A DNA stretch of 64,000 bases from Patiria miniata (GCF_015706575.1 NW_024037063.1:15314927-15378926); one strand, 5' to 3'. Positions 1 through 11,380 are shown, counted from the stretch's first letter. The notes: generated by a model not told the origin, from the sequence alone. A program made the numbers and translations.

Positions 1-5
1 GCCAG

Positions 6-92
6 CTAGACTTGTTCCCTTACCTTACAATTTTCCGGCATCTGGAAATTGATCCATTTTTATCTTTAGTGGAGTCAGGGAACCGGACTACT
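6..92. mobile_element. Small foldback element (MITE-like)
   Basis: The two ends are inverted copies: CTAGACTTGTTCCCT at 6-20 and AGGGAACCGGACTAC at 78-92. The same family is present in better condition at 19214-19297, so this is a diverged member. No coding capacity. Class not determined. Confidence 0.5.
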
Positions 93-1884
93 GGAACATT
101 TTTGTTTTTCTTGGTTTTTCCAGCATTTTCGAACAAAAAACTTCAAACATGTCAGTGTAACAAAATTTGATCTACATGTATTATACTCCCCCTTCAAATA
201 CTTCATTTCTGAAAATTACAGTAAAAGCCAATGATGTACATTTCCTTTAAATTATGGCTGTACATGTTTGTGCCGACGCTACAGTAGAGCCTCACCAAAA
301 AAAGTTGTGGGTATTTTGGGACGCTCTGTACATAACATGTTTATTTCATATATTGTACATGTAGGCATGAACAACCTTCCCTGCGCACAGTCAAAGTCAA
401 AAGTGAACATTTTTTGCCAGCCAATGTTCGAAAATTGTACAATTTCCTCTTTTATACAAATGGACCTGCAGTTATGGCTAACAAAAAATTTTATCTCATG
501 AATAAACATGTGCAACAATATTGATGTACATGTGCATGTACTGTATTTCATTTCAGATGTAAATAAATAAATATATAGGTGCACTTTAATACCTACCTCC
601 TACAGCTACAGATTCACATCGATCTGCCCCTGGAAAGTTCTGAAAATAAAAACAATGACAACATCGACATTGGTCAGTGATTACAATGTACACAATAATA
701 GAAAACTACAAAACTCCAAGTTATTTGTTGCTTTCATACATACATGTACATGTACATGTATGTACATGTATGAACTTGCTAATCACTTATTGTCAGCCCT
801 TTTTCTGTTACCACAAAAGTTTTGTTGTACTAGTTTTTTGTAAGCTTTGTAGGCCTACATTTTGAGCTTGTAAATTGGCAGCATTACAATACATGCTACA
901 TGTACACGTACCGGTACCCCGGTAGTACAGATGGTATTTTGTGATCACTTTCCAGAACCACAGTGGAAGGGTCCCCCTCTTGCGAGTACTGGTTTCCAGG
1001 GTGACCGTTTAAGCCGAATTTTGGCTAAATTTGACAGAATTTTTCGGAAAAAAAGAAAATTTGACAGAAACTTTAGCAGAATGAATTTTTTAGATTTTTA
1101 GCAGAATGCTGTAAAATTGGTGGTTTGACAGAAAAATATGGCAGATTTGAAAAATATAGCTGTTTAGTTTTGAAAATTCAGTTTGAGGTTCCCGATAGCG
1201 CCGTGTGAAGCAAGACGTGCATTTTTGGGGGGGGGATTAATTTTTTTAAAGAAAAATTTTATGATTTTTGTTTCGTTTAAAGGATATTTTATAACATGAG
1301 TAAAAAAGTGCTTTCAATTAATTTTTTTAATAAAAGGTGATTTGGCCGATTTTTGTTTAAATCTAACAGACCTTTGAAGTGCATAGCAGAATTTTGCTAT
1401 TAACTTACTGTCGCCCTGCTAGTTTCTCATGACTGTACTGTTTAACCATCCCCTAACAGTAAATTGTTTTAATTGAACAACTATTTTTCTAACATTACAC
1501 ATACCGGTATATAAGAACTGTATCTTTTTTTAGGGTCGTTCTGTAAAGTATTGCACTATCATTTGTCCCTTTGTTTCAGCTGAATAAACATGTACATGTA
1601 CATTTTCTGACTCTCTAAATATGCAGTTGTTCTTTAAGAGTTATTATAGCAAACCACATATACCTACCCCCCTAAAAAAAAATTGTTTGAAGTCATTCTT
1701 GATGATACTGGAAGGTATTTCAAATGTCAGACGTACCAGGGTAACAGGGACAGGAAAAAAGTCACATTTTGCACCTCAAATTTATACAATGTAGAACGAC
1801 CTCTGAGCTTTCAAACGAGACATCAAACTTCTTTTTTTTTCAAAGGTCAATATTAATAAACTTGACAGATCATATAGGCCTAAA
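93..1884. other. Gene-free stretch
   Basis: No convincing exon on either strand. AT-rich sequence with short poly-T/poly-A runs and scattered ACATGTAC palindromes (for example 743-770 and 1589-1600). A segment at about 1015-1410 resembles degraded repeat sequence with recurrent 'agcagaat' and 'gacagaa' words. Short ORFs here lack codon structure or recognisable motifs. Confidence 0.6.
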
Positions 1885-2755
1885 CAAACAAAAAAAGGAA
1901 TCAAATTTAAATTTGTTGTTTTGCTACTAATTCCAAACAAAACTGTATAATGTGTACAAATTTAAATTTAACAATATTTTTGTGAAAAGCAAATGAGTAA
2001 GAGTTTACGGACATGTCATGCATACAATGTACATGTACATGTATGTTCAACGTGTACGTAGACTACAAAAAAAAGGAATAAAATTTAAATTTGTTGTTTT
2101 GCTCCTAATTCCAAACAAAACTTTATAGGCCTAATGTGTACAAATTTAAATTTATCAATATTTTTGTAAAAGCAAATGAGTAAGAGTTTACGGACATGTC
2201 ATGCATACACATACATGTACATGTACATGTATGTTCAACGTGTACGTAGACTACAAAAAAAAAGAATCAAATTTAAATTTGTTGTTTTGCTCCTAATTCC
2301 AAACAAAACTGTATAATGTGTACAAATTTAAATTTAACAATATTTTTGTGAAAAGCAAATGAGTAAGAGTTTACGGACATGTCATGCATACAATGTACAT
2401 GTATGTATGTTCAACGTGTACGTAGACTACAAAAAAAAGGAATAAAATTTAAATTTGTTGTTTTGCTCCTAATTCCAAACAAAATAGTATAATGTGTACA
2501 AATTTACATTTAACAATATTTTTGTGGAAAGCAAATGAGTAAGACTAAGAGTTTACGAACATGTCATGCATACATGTACATGTATGTTCAACGTGTACGT
2601 AGACTACAAAAAAAAAGAATCAAATTTAAATTTGTTGTTTTGCTCCTAATTCCAAACAAAACTGTATAATGTGTACAAATTTAAATTTATCAATATTTTT
2701 GTGAAAAGCAAATGAGTAAGAGTTTACGGACATGTTCAACGTGTACATGTATGTA
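1885..2755. repeat. Tandem array, about 180-bp unit, five copies
   Basis: Five head-to-tail copies begin near 1885, 2063, 2250, 2427 and 2606. Each contains an AAATTTAAATTTG block, 'ttgctcctaattccaaac', 'gagtaagagtttacg' and an ACATGTACATGT palindrome. Copies 1, 3 and 5 read GAATCAAATTT at the start, whereas 2 and 4 read GAATAAAATTT, suggesting past amplification as a dimer. The ACATGTAC tract differs in length between copies. Confidence 0.9.
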
Positions 2756-3304
2756 GACCATCTTTTGTCTACATGTACCTGTTTAACAGGAACAGAGTCA
2801 TCGTTTTCAACAGGATGAAATCCATTACTTGGAAAACTTTCGGAATCACATGAACATGTACATGCAGTACTGACACAATGTATCAATCATAATGCCATGT
2901 ACCGGTACGCACTGGTACCGTACTTCTCAGAATTGTTGGCGCTGAAGGTCACCTCCCAATCGGTGTAAAAAATGGGGGAATTCCCCTTCTGTGTATAGGG
3001 TGACCTTTAATCCACGATTACAGCCCAGCTGTGCAATGCATTATGGCTATGCATTACATCAGCCAATACACATGATGTGTCATGTGGGATGTATTGTAGT
3101 ATAGGTTCTGTGTTAATGGTTAAGGCCTGTTATGATTACGTAAATGCCATGCTACTGCATTACCGTGCCAAACTCAATTAAATTGAAAAGGCAATAACTC
3201 GGATATATGTAGAGAAATCCGGGTTCGTGATCACTGTTCACTCATACACCCCCATGGAAAAAAAAAAAATTCACGCAAACTGCCCCATGACCAATTACCT
3301 TTGT

Positions 3305-4780
3305 CCTAGGTTCTGGAGCAGCCCAATTGGGCTACAAAACGCGCTTTGAACGAGATGATGTTAATCGGAAATTTAACATTTAAAAGTACCGTAGGATATT
3401 AACATCCACACAACTATCCTTTCAAAACTGGGCGTTTTTGTGTTATTCCTGTATTACAATGTATGTGGGCGAGAACGAATTTCGGGGTCCATTTTTGCGA
3501 CCCCATAAATTTGAGCTGTTGGATGCTACATATAGGCCTATTTACATTTTAATATTTTTTTAATGACCCTGAGTAATGTTAGTAACTTGTAACATCATAA
3601 AATAAATCAAATCTTTTCCCTATAATTCAGAAAGTAGGCCTAATACATACACAAAATTTTATTTTCTTACCAAATCTGAACGTTATAATCATAAATTGCA
3701 AAAATCACTGTTTTTACCAGAAATATGAATTTTTTTTCAATTTCGTTTTTTGAACTGAATTCCCCATTTAATTGAGGTCTGGAAAAAGTACAAAAAAGGT
3801 TTAATATATATGTAAATATTTATTTTTGACATTTTTTGCTCTCCCATGGAGAATTGCCCATGTATGTAGTTCTGAATTCGTTCGTAAAATGTTCGCCTTT
3901 TGCGGACGTTGAGGAAACCACTTTTTTTGGCATTGGTGATTGGTCACCGCTGTTCCCGAGACACACAACATGTATCGTACACTGAGAACGACACGAAAAA
4001 CGTATTCGTACATGAAATACTCCGTCATGTCCGATGTAAACAAGCGGGTTTTTTTTGTCTTTTCTCGGGACTAAGACATTAGGTTGGTTTCCTTTCAACC
4101 AGATTATGTTGAAATAGGCTAAGTAAACAATCCAAGAAATAAAAGTTTCAGGGATTTCATGACCTACCGGTACATGTAGTACCCCTTTAACAAAACTGTA
4201 TGCTGAGCAATGCTTTTGGCACAGAAGAGGGCTCTGCACATGATAAAAGTACCAGAACAGGCCTACAAATCTTATTGGTCATTATGATCAGAATGGGAAG
4301 TCGCAAAAACTAAGTGGAAACTCCAAGCTGCACAAGACTTTAAAAAGAGTTTTTGAATTTGTAACTTTAGCAACCTTGAGAAGTTAAAGAAGAGGAAATA
4401 AAAAAAAAAATCCGGTTGTTTACATTGGACACAACAGAGTACGAATACGCTTTTCCTGTCATTTTCAGTCAATGTACTATACACGTTGTGTGTGTCAATA
4501 CAGCACCATGCTTGCGAACAGCGGTGACCAATCCCCAATGCACAGAATGTGGTTTCTTACAATCACAACTACATGTATACATGTAGCACCAAAACAGCTC
4601 GACTTTTTGGGGTCGTACCCCCAAAGTCGTTTTCGCATGCATAATACAGGAATAACACAAAAACGCCCAATTTTTGAAGGATATCGGTACTTGGGTAGTT
4701 GTACATCCTACGTTTAAATGTTCTTTCCGATCATTTCGTTCAAAGCGCGTTTGTAGCCCAATCGGGCTGCTCCAGGACGC
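3305..4780. mobile_element. Large foldback element, about 1.5 kb
   Basis: Terminal segments are inverted copies: the CTGGAGCAGCCC segment at 3313-3333 pairs with 4755-4775. The pairing continues inward (3306-3490 with about 4590-4785). A second inner pair, about 3936-4052 with 4408-4530, also matches in inverted orientation. The whole block is an imperfect palindrome around a short centre at about 4090-4390. No transposase is visible; ORFs inside are short and overlap on both strands as expected for a palindrome. Boundaries are approximate because no clean target duplication was seen. Confidence 0.7.
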
Positions 4781-5051
4781 AGTGTCTCTTTAACCTCATA
4801 CAATCCGCGTTGTGCACGTGCACGCGTGTAGAACCTGCACGCGTGTAGAACCTGCACGCGCGCACGCTCGCGAGTCGCGACTGAGATGAGAACTTATGCA
4901 ATGCTCAGATTAACCGTTCAGTCTCATATCCAGCAGGAAAGCCCGCAGTTATCAAGGCTAACACCGCACTGATTTAACTTATTTTTTGCTTGTTAAAGTT
5001 ACAACCATATATCGTTTGGACAAGTTTACCGGTATTGGCACGATATAATAA

Positions 5052-5181
5052 AACAATTGTTGACTGCTGAGATATGGGATATATGGCATTTTTAACACCC
5101 TTGGCTTTGTCTCCGGTGCTACGTGTATGCGCCCCTCAAGTGTTAAAAACAGCATATCCCACATTTCAGTCAACAATTGTA
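5052..5181. mobile_element. MITE with about 40-bp inverted arms
   Basis: The arm at 5052-5098 (ACAATTGTTGACTG... to TTTTTAACAC) is the imperfect reverse complement of 5140-5181 (GTGTTAAAAACA... to CAACAATTGT). The 40-bp loop has no coding potential. Confidence 0.7.
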
Positions 5182-5766
5182 TCAATTTTTAACTTACTAT
5201 CACTCCCATTCTACCCAGTGAAATATCAATTTACATTTGTACATTCTGGTTGCTGGGATTTCAAACTGGATGACCGATGTTTACACTTTGTGTATCAATG
5301 CCACAGAAATCATATTTTGGTTAGTTTAAAACAAGGAAATAAATGCAGCCATTATATGAGTGAAGAATTAAAACAAAAGAGTTGACACAGAGCTTCACTA
5401 TTCGTATTTGAATGTGACTTTAATAAGTTTGACAGTTTAATGGCCCGGACATGACACAGACGACAGAAGGTCAAAATAATATTTCTCTGAAGGGATGTAC
5501 ATTGTAACATGCAACTTTAAACTTCCTCAATGGTTTCAATGACATTTTGGGCATGGCTGTATCCATATTTATCTATGGCTGCTAATTATGGCAATCTTGA
5601 TCGCTTATTCGGTATGCTTGACTTCAATTTGATGCGCACTGATTTTTTTTAACACACTTTTCAACAATCTTTAATCCATGAATTGCCTTCACAAATATAC
5701 TTTGTTGAACAATTGTTGATAGATCTATACATAAATACCTGAACAGTTCACCCTATTGGTCAAGAG

Positions 5767-5842
5767 TGGGGGGGGGGGGGGGGGGGGGGGGGGTGGCGGG
5801 GGGGGGGGGGGGGGGGGGGGGCGGTGGCGGGGGGGGGGGGGG
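5767..5842. repeat. Poly(G) microsatellite
   Basis: Nearly uninterrupted G run with single GTGGCG interruptions. It is followed by a duplicated 'acaccagtctagtctt' word at about 5845-5882. Length in the assembly is probably unreliable. Confidence 0.9.
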
Positions 5843-6052
5843 ATTACACCAGTCTAGTCTTTGTTACACCAGTCTAGTCTTTAGCCTAAGATCTCAGCCA
5901 TCGAATGACGAAAAACTTTGAAACCCGGTACCGGTACATGCATAGAACAACTATTCATGAACATACCAAGAAATTTCAGGACCATAGGTCAAAGGGTTTT
6001 GGAATTATGGCTAATGGCACCTGAAACAACCAGTCCAACACCGCTTCAGTAC

Positions 6053-6539
6053 TAGCCTTTCGTCAAGGCCATCGTGGCTCAAAGCGGCGAAAACGCGAAG
6101 CGACTGGAGTGGGAGACCACACAAGCGAGTGGTGTAGCCACTCGTACGTGCTGACTTAATCTTTGCTCCAGTCGCTTCGTGTATTTCGCAGCTCCGCCAC
6201 TCTAAGCCACGATGGCCTTCGTACATGCTGACTTAATCTTTGCTCCAGTCGCTTCGTGTATTTCGCAGCTCCGCCACTCTAAGCCAAGATGGCCTTCGTA
6301 CATGCTGACTTAATCTTTGCTCCAGTCGCTTCGTGTATTTCGCAGCTCCGCCACTCTAAGCCAAGATGGCCTTCGTACATGCTGACTTAATCTTTGCTCC
6401 AGTCGCTTCGTGTATTTCGCAGCTCCGCCACTCTAAGCCACGATGGCCTTCGTACATGCTGACTTAATCTTTGCTCCAGTCGCTTCGTGTTTTTCGCAGC
6501 TCCGCCACTCTAAGCCACGATGGCCTTGGCGAAAGGCTA
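6053..6539. mobile_element. 487-bp TIR element with 9-bp target duplication
   Basis: The ends are inverted repeats starting TAGCCTTTCG (6053 onward, and reading inward from 6539 on the other strand), continuing through the CCATCGTGGCT region. A perfect 9-bp direct repeat, CTTCAGTAC, flanks it at 6044-6052 and 6540-6548. A related repeat copy at 62.7-63.1 kb (inverted) runs through the same point without the insert, so the boundaries are supported by an empty site. The interior is mostly a 77-bp tandem repeat. No ORF resembling a transposase, so it is non-autonomous. A 9-bp duplication is typical of Mutator-like elements; assignment to that group is inference. Confidence 0.85.
6134..6520. repeat. 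77-bp tandem repeat inside the TIR element
   Basis: The GATGG word recurs at 6211, 6288, 6365, 6442 and 6519, exactly 77 bp apart. Each unit contains 'ctgacttaatctttgctcc', 'gtcgcttcgtg' and the GCCACGATGG part of the right terminal repeat, so the right subterminal region of the element has been amplified. Confidence 0.95.
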
Positions 6540-6548
6540 CTTCAGTAC

Positions 6549-6915
6549 TAACTGCATCAATCAACTGTGCCAAAAGAAACAGGTGGCATGAACCGGGAAG
6601 TAGTCTCTATTTACTACACATTTCTCCACAGTCAGCCACCATCTGGACTAATGGCACTGAATGAAGTTGGACCATGGCCGGACATGTTTACACCAGTCTA
6701 GTCTTTAGCCTCATTTTGAAATCACTTGACTTCCCTCTCATGTGCAAAATATTGAAGTCTCCTTTAAAAATTCAATTGAGTCTTCAAACTTGGTTGGTAA
6801 AATACTGAGGTTTTCTTTGCCCAATGAAAATTTAGAGAATTTTGCTGGCTAATGAGTGAGTAAATTTGGCGTGATTTCATTTTGCATGTTTTTGAGCACT
6901 TAAGGCCCCAGTCTC
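6549..6915. repeat. Dispersed repeat, right part of the interrupted copy
   Basis: Together with about 6010-6043 this matches, in inverted orientation, about 62700-63130. Shared words include 'aaccgggaa', 'tactacacatttctcca', 'gacttccctctcat' and 'caaacttggttggt'. It is the host sequence into which the 487-bp element was inserted. No coding capacity seen. Confidence 0.8.
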
Positions 6916-7770
6916 ATAATAAGGCCGAAAAAAAAAAACTGCTTCAGATTACATGCCTTTCAAAAATAAGGTGGGTCGGTCGGAATTTTTTTTTTTCCAT
7001 TTTTTTTTGGACGCCATTATAGTCACCGTGCATCGAATTGCGAAGTTATATTGCAAAGCGAATTTGTAAAAATAACAGAGGTTTCTTTTGAAAAAAAATA
7101 GCGAATGTAAGTAAGAAAACAAATAAATACAAGCATTTTTTTAACGCAAAAGGGTTGATGAGGGGTATTTTGTGAAGACAGAAAAGACAACAAGGTTTTT
7201 TTTTTTTATTCAATCATTATTTTTTTTTGGGGGGGGGGGGGGAATTGCTGATAAATTTTTAGGGTCGCAGCCGGAAGCAGTTTTAAGTATTATTTTTTGG
7301 GGGCCTAAACATGGTAAAAACAAAATGTGCCTGTGGGCACCCTACTTTGAAACCACCTTCAATGATCTGATGATAGTTTTCTATCAATCTATAGGCTACC
7401 ATTTCATGAATAAAAGTCCTACATGTACCTTCATTTGGAGCAAGGTTTTTGCCATTAAATCGAAACCTGCCTACAAAAAATCCAGGTAAGGCCAAGGTAA
7501 AACAAATAGTTTCTTGTCCGGGATTTTTGAAGAAAAAAATGAAGGGCATTTCCCCCCCCCCCCCCCCCCCAAATGTTGGATTTTCAAAGACAGCGGATAG
7601 ATTCTTCCAGTTTCTCAACTTTTGCTGATGGAAAAAAATCCGTACTGGATCACCACTTTTTTTCAATAATTTTCAAGCGCCAAAAGTTGCATCTTTTATG
7701 GTTATTCCCTCCACTTTCCCTCCTCTACTCTCACCCTCTCCTTTCCTTTATTCCTATTTATTAATCAGTC
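6916..7770. other. Gene-free, homopolymer-rich stretch
   Basis: Contains runs of A, T, G (about 7230-7242) and C (about 7553-7570). Words such as 'aaggtgggtcggtcgg' suggest a degraded transposon. No exon could be supported. Confidence 0.5.
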
Positions 7771-7772
7771 AC

Positions 7773-7850
7773 TTACTTCATCGAGATTCTAACCTCGGAC
7801 TCTTGCTTGAAACATGAGACTTCTAACCGCTACTAGGCCGCGCACGATCA
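7773..7850 (-). repeat. tRNA-derived SINE head
   Basis: On the - strand the segment reads as a tRNA-like module. A box-A-like GGCCTAGTAGCGGTTAGA is followed about 30 bases later by a box-B-like GGTTAGAATCTCG (consensus GGTTCGANTCC). The tRNA fold is degraded, and a purine-rich tail follows. This supports an old tRNA-derived SINE rather than a functional tRNA. Confidence 0.5.
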
Positions 7851-8130
7851 CTGTTGCAATGATCACTCTTTGGACGTACATGTATTTGAAGTATCCATTG
7901 AAATGAACTAAATATTCATGAGAAAATAAATATTCGTAATGACGTATTGCACTATCATTGGCCGGCTGATGCGTTGTCATGGTTGTCGATGTCGTGCGTA
8001 TAACGTACCGCTGTCTTCCAGACACTTCAATCAGTTTCGACCGGCTGCTTCAACTCAGTTCTGCACGACATGTGCATCGAAAATGCTCTCTAAAAGCACA
8101 TTTTGCCTTAATTTTTTTTTGCTTTTACAG

Positions 8131-8195
8131 AGCTTCCTGGATTCCTCTTGGGTGAAATCACAAGGTGAGGTGAAAATTGATGTGTTTGACGGCAG
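8131..8195 (+). CDS. Orphan exon candidate
   Basis: A strong polypyrimidine tract and acceptor (ttttttttgcttttacag, ending 8130) precede a 65-nt open stretch that ends at a GTAAAG donor (8196). Read in phase 0 it gives SFLDSSWVKSQ then GEVKIDVFDG, a plausible globular segment. No neighbouring exon or family was recognised. It lies in the predicted first intron of the - strand secreted-peptide gene. It could be chance. Confidence 0.25.
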
Positions 8196-8303
8196 GTAAA
8201 GACAAGTGGTGACCCAGTATGGAATTTTTACCCAAATAAATTATTAATAATAATAATTAATTAAACTAAAACTAAAACTAAAGGGGAATAAAAATGTACT
8301 TAC

Positions 8304-8423
8304 TGATGAACAAGGATGATCACAACATGGAGGTGCACAATCACACAAGGTAGATGTCACAAGCAGTGATAATATCAGACCTGTCACCAGGAACACAAAG
8401 CATGCACGACCAGGCCCCTTCAT
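8304..8423 (-). CDS. First exon of a secreted Cys-rich peptide gene (partial)
   Basis: From ATG at 8423-8421 the exon encodes 40 residues and ends exactly at a consensus GTAAGT donor (8303-8298) in phase 0. Residues 1-27 look like a signal peptide: MKGPGRACF, a hydrophobic core FVFLVTGLILSLLV, then TSTLC. The following residues, CDCAPPCCDHPCSS, are unusually cysteine-dense. This is the layout of toxin-like, antimicrobial or neuropeptide precursors, but no family was recognised and no second exon could be found downstream (towards lower coordinates). Function is not inferred. Confidence 0.45.
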
Positions 8424-9430
8424 GACTGCCAATCTGTGACACGATTTGTAGAACTAGAAAGCAATGCAGTGCCACTGCTGTTATAAACCACAGGTCAAAC
8501 AACTTTGCAGCGGGTATACTGCCACTGACTGCGTGCAGGCCCTACGCGGTTTATGCGAGTTTATGACGTTTGGCACTTGCTTGCTTGGCGACGGGAAATT
8601 ACGTACTTATTTGGCAAGCAAGTACTTCTCGCAGCGGGATGCATGAAGAAATGTGTCTTATCTCTCCATGATTCATGGACAATGAATCAAGTTGCATGTC
8701 TTGGGGAAATCCATCCATCAATGTACGTCATGTATGTGCAACCGGACCTGCAACTTCAAGCCTGACAGTGACACTCGAAAATTAATGAAATTATTACACA
8801 CAGACGACCGAGGGCGCTCTCACTCATGTCTGTGTACGTGTGGACCACGTGTTCTGAGTCGAGTTCGCTCGTACCCCCGCCCTGCAAACAGGGAGCGAAG
8901 GTTCTGATTTGCGATATTTTCTAGACCTGGGCTGCGTTTCCCGCATTCAGAATTCAAGGATATAATTTACCTACCTTCCAAATCGCAAGTGCAAGCAGAA
9001 AAATCTGTCTTGAAAGGAGTCTAGTAAAGTAAAAGTATCACTGCCGCCGTGCGCATGCCCGTTATTCGTGGAACCGAATCAAACGCACATTATTACCATG
9101 GAAACCAAAGTTGTTCCAGGCATCCAGCACGAATCATCCAGTGCGGCCCACGCCGGAGTACGTAACTTAACTCGGGGTGCTTGCCAGCGGCAGCCCAACC
9201 AAGTGCATCTTACTGCTAGGGTCCCGGCCGCCGATATCCACTGACTCCGTCCACCAACTCCATCTATACCTGCAGGTCCGTCACAACTGGCGCAAAATAC
9301 CGGGCCGACGGCCAGTGACCTATATATTGCAATGGACATATAGGTGGCCGGCCTTTCTGGTACCGGCTCTTTGCTGAGCTGAGGTAGGAGAATTATTATT
9401 TATTAATCCTTATCGCATCATCTTTGGAAT
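8424..9430. other. Gene-free stretch with a GC-richer patch
   Basis: The stretch 9080-9380 is GC-richer than its surroundings and has overlapping open frames on both strands (for example 9079-9339 on - and 9177-9377 on +). No conserved motif was recognised. It lies immediately before the Penelope-type tail at about 9420 and could be part of a degraded retroelement. Confidence 0.35.
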
Positions 9431-9441
9431 CCCTCGTTCTC

Positions 9442-9480
9442 CTGACGACGGGCAGAGCATACTGTTCGAAACGTTGAGTC
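9442..9480 (+). other. Hammerhead-like motif, Penelope-type tail (degraded)
   Basis: CTGACGA (9442-9448) is followed by a hairpin (GGGCAG, loop AGCATA, CTGTTC), then GAAAC (9468-9472) and GTTGAGTC (9473-9480). This order matches a minimal hammerhead ribozyme core: CUGANGA, stem II, GAAA, very short stem III, GUC. Penelope-like elements are known to carry such motifs. An extra C next to stem II and the lack of a convincing stem I suggest this copy is degraded. The downstream 'cacatactcacaaaagag' is typical of repeat-family tails, by my recollection only. Confidence 0.35.
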
Positions 9481-9757
9481 CCTCCGGTTCTTTTCAGAAC
9501 CACACATACTCACAAAAGAGATTTATTCACATGGTGCTACCGCAATCTTATCTTGTCTGAGAATTATTATGTTATGTCCCTAAAGTTTCACGGATTGGTT
9601 GTAACTGCCCATGAGTTAATCTTTCAATTATTTTTTGTTTCACACCGAAAATTGTTTCTTCACAAAACCCAGGAGAAAATACCAATTGGGTCCCATAGCC
9701 AAGGCATGTGATCCCGTTATTTCTCACTGACTCACATTGTGTTCTGATGGGATTCAA

Positions 9758-9811
9758 CTAGCCCAGGTTGGATGACGTCTTCATTACACAACGGAGTCCA
9801 ACCTGGGCTAG
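9758..9811. mobile_element. 54-bp foldback
   Basis: CTAGCCCAGGTTGGA at 9758-9772 is the perfect reverse complement of TCCAACCTGGGCTAG at 9797-9811, with a 24-base loop. Either a minimal MITE or a deletion derivative. Confidence 0.6.
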
Positions 9812-9814
9812 GAA

Positions 9815-11340
9815 TGGATTCAACACGGAATTTGGGACATATTCAATGGAAACTCACTAAAATCCAATTGGATCGCCGCCAGATCCCATTAATTCCCATC
9901 GAAAAATGGAATGGGACTTGATGGGACTTGACTGGAACTTCAACTCCTAGGAATTCGAGGTGTGAAGTTGTTTGGGGTTGCGTTAGACACATTTTGGGCA
10001 TGTCAACCATTCAAACATCATGACATTAACACGCAAAACCCACCAGCATCTTCGCAGTTAATATTTATGATGATCTGGTGATGAAAGACGCCTAGGCCTA
10101 CACAGGCAATTTGAAAATGAGCGAGATTTACAATGTGTATAGTAGCCCAAATGTTTCACGTACGTGTGAACCACTTTTTTGGTGTCCCATACACGGGAGG
10201 GATCATGGGCCGGGAAATTTGTATAATGTTTCTGAGAAATAAAAAGATTATTGCATAATTATCATGCAAAGAATTGTTATTTTTAGTCTAATCAAGTTAT
10301 TTTCACAATAAACAGTTGATGTGTTATGGGTAAGGCAAAAAATACATCATTTGAAATAATACACACTATACATTGAGCAAGAATATTATCACACAAATAG
10401 CAGAAAATTAATTCGGTTTCCCCTTTACACGCGAATGGTTTTGACATGGTATTTTGGCATTTCTAGAGTAATGTCTGATTTTGGCTACAATTAATGAGGC
10501 ATATCGATATCTTTCAGTTATACTGAAAATTATTAATGAATCCCTTGTGAATCAATTTTTCCATTTTTTTGTCAGAATGTCACAAGTTGGTACCCTAATT
10601 TACAGAATAAGCAAGGCACCTGTAAACCTTTCAGTATTATTTGCGGCGCGACAATAATATTGTTCATGAGACCGATCTTCTTCTGTGCCCTACAGAAGCA
10701 CAAATGATGTATCATGGCAGATGAAAGTATCTTTTATTTAAGAGGGTTATGTTGCAGACGCCTAACATTGAAACATGTCGACACAACACAACACAAACTG
10801 AAGAGAAAATCGAATTCGTTGAACAGCGCTCGTGCCAGTAAGAGCTAGATGTCTCTTAATTCAATAACAGCACGAAAAAGCCTACGGATATCCCTTCCTT
10901 AATTTACGTCAATATCTTCCTCGATGTTTACCGTATCTTTAGTATATCATCATTATCATGCATCCTTTTTTTTTCAAATTCGATTCTTTCCTGTTCGTCT
11001 CTAATCTTTCCTTCGTTTCCGTTTGTTTTCCGAAAGGCAGACAAACGTTTTGCAGTTCGTTTATTCTTTTTGGGTGTGAGTGACCCATCGCCGAACCCGA
11101 AAAAAAAATCAAATTGAATATCTAATTTAGCATTAAGCTTTCCATCGGCATCATACAAAATAAATGACCATGAGTTCATTAACTTAGAATAGGCCCCCTA
11201 TAACTAGTATAAGGAAATTAAAAAATTTGATCCAACATCATTCCGTTCCAAAATCGTCACACGTAGGCCTACCACAAAAAAAATAACTTTTTTGAAGAAG
11301 CTCAAAGTGGATTAAAGAGATAAGGAACTTTCGGTAATAT
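9815..11340. other. Gene-free region upstream of the MCT gene
   Basis: AT-rich sequence with no supported exon. It precedes the MCT start codon and probably contains its promoter or an upstream untranslated exon. No obvious TATA or initiator arrangement could be assigned. Confidence 0.4.
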
Positions 11341-11380
11341 TATTGTTTGCACCCAATGCCTTCCCAGCCTGGCATAAGCC

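Noticed and set aside
3820..4239. 139-residue - strand ORF as a possible transposase
   Set aside because: No catalytic motif; the sequence is one arm of a foldback and is mirrored at 4272-4538.
7773..7850. Functional tRNA gene
   Set aside because: Box B has the TTAGAATC variant and the acceptor and D stems do not pair well; better a tRNA-derived SINE.
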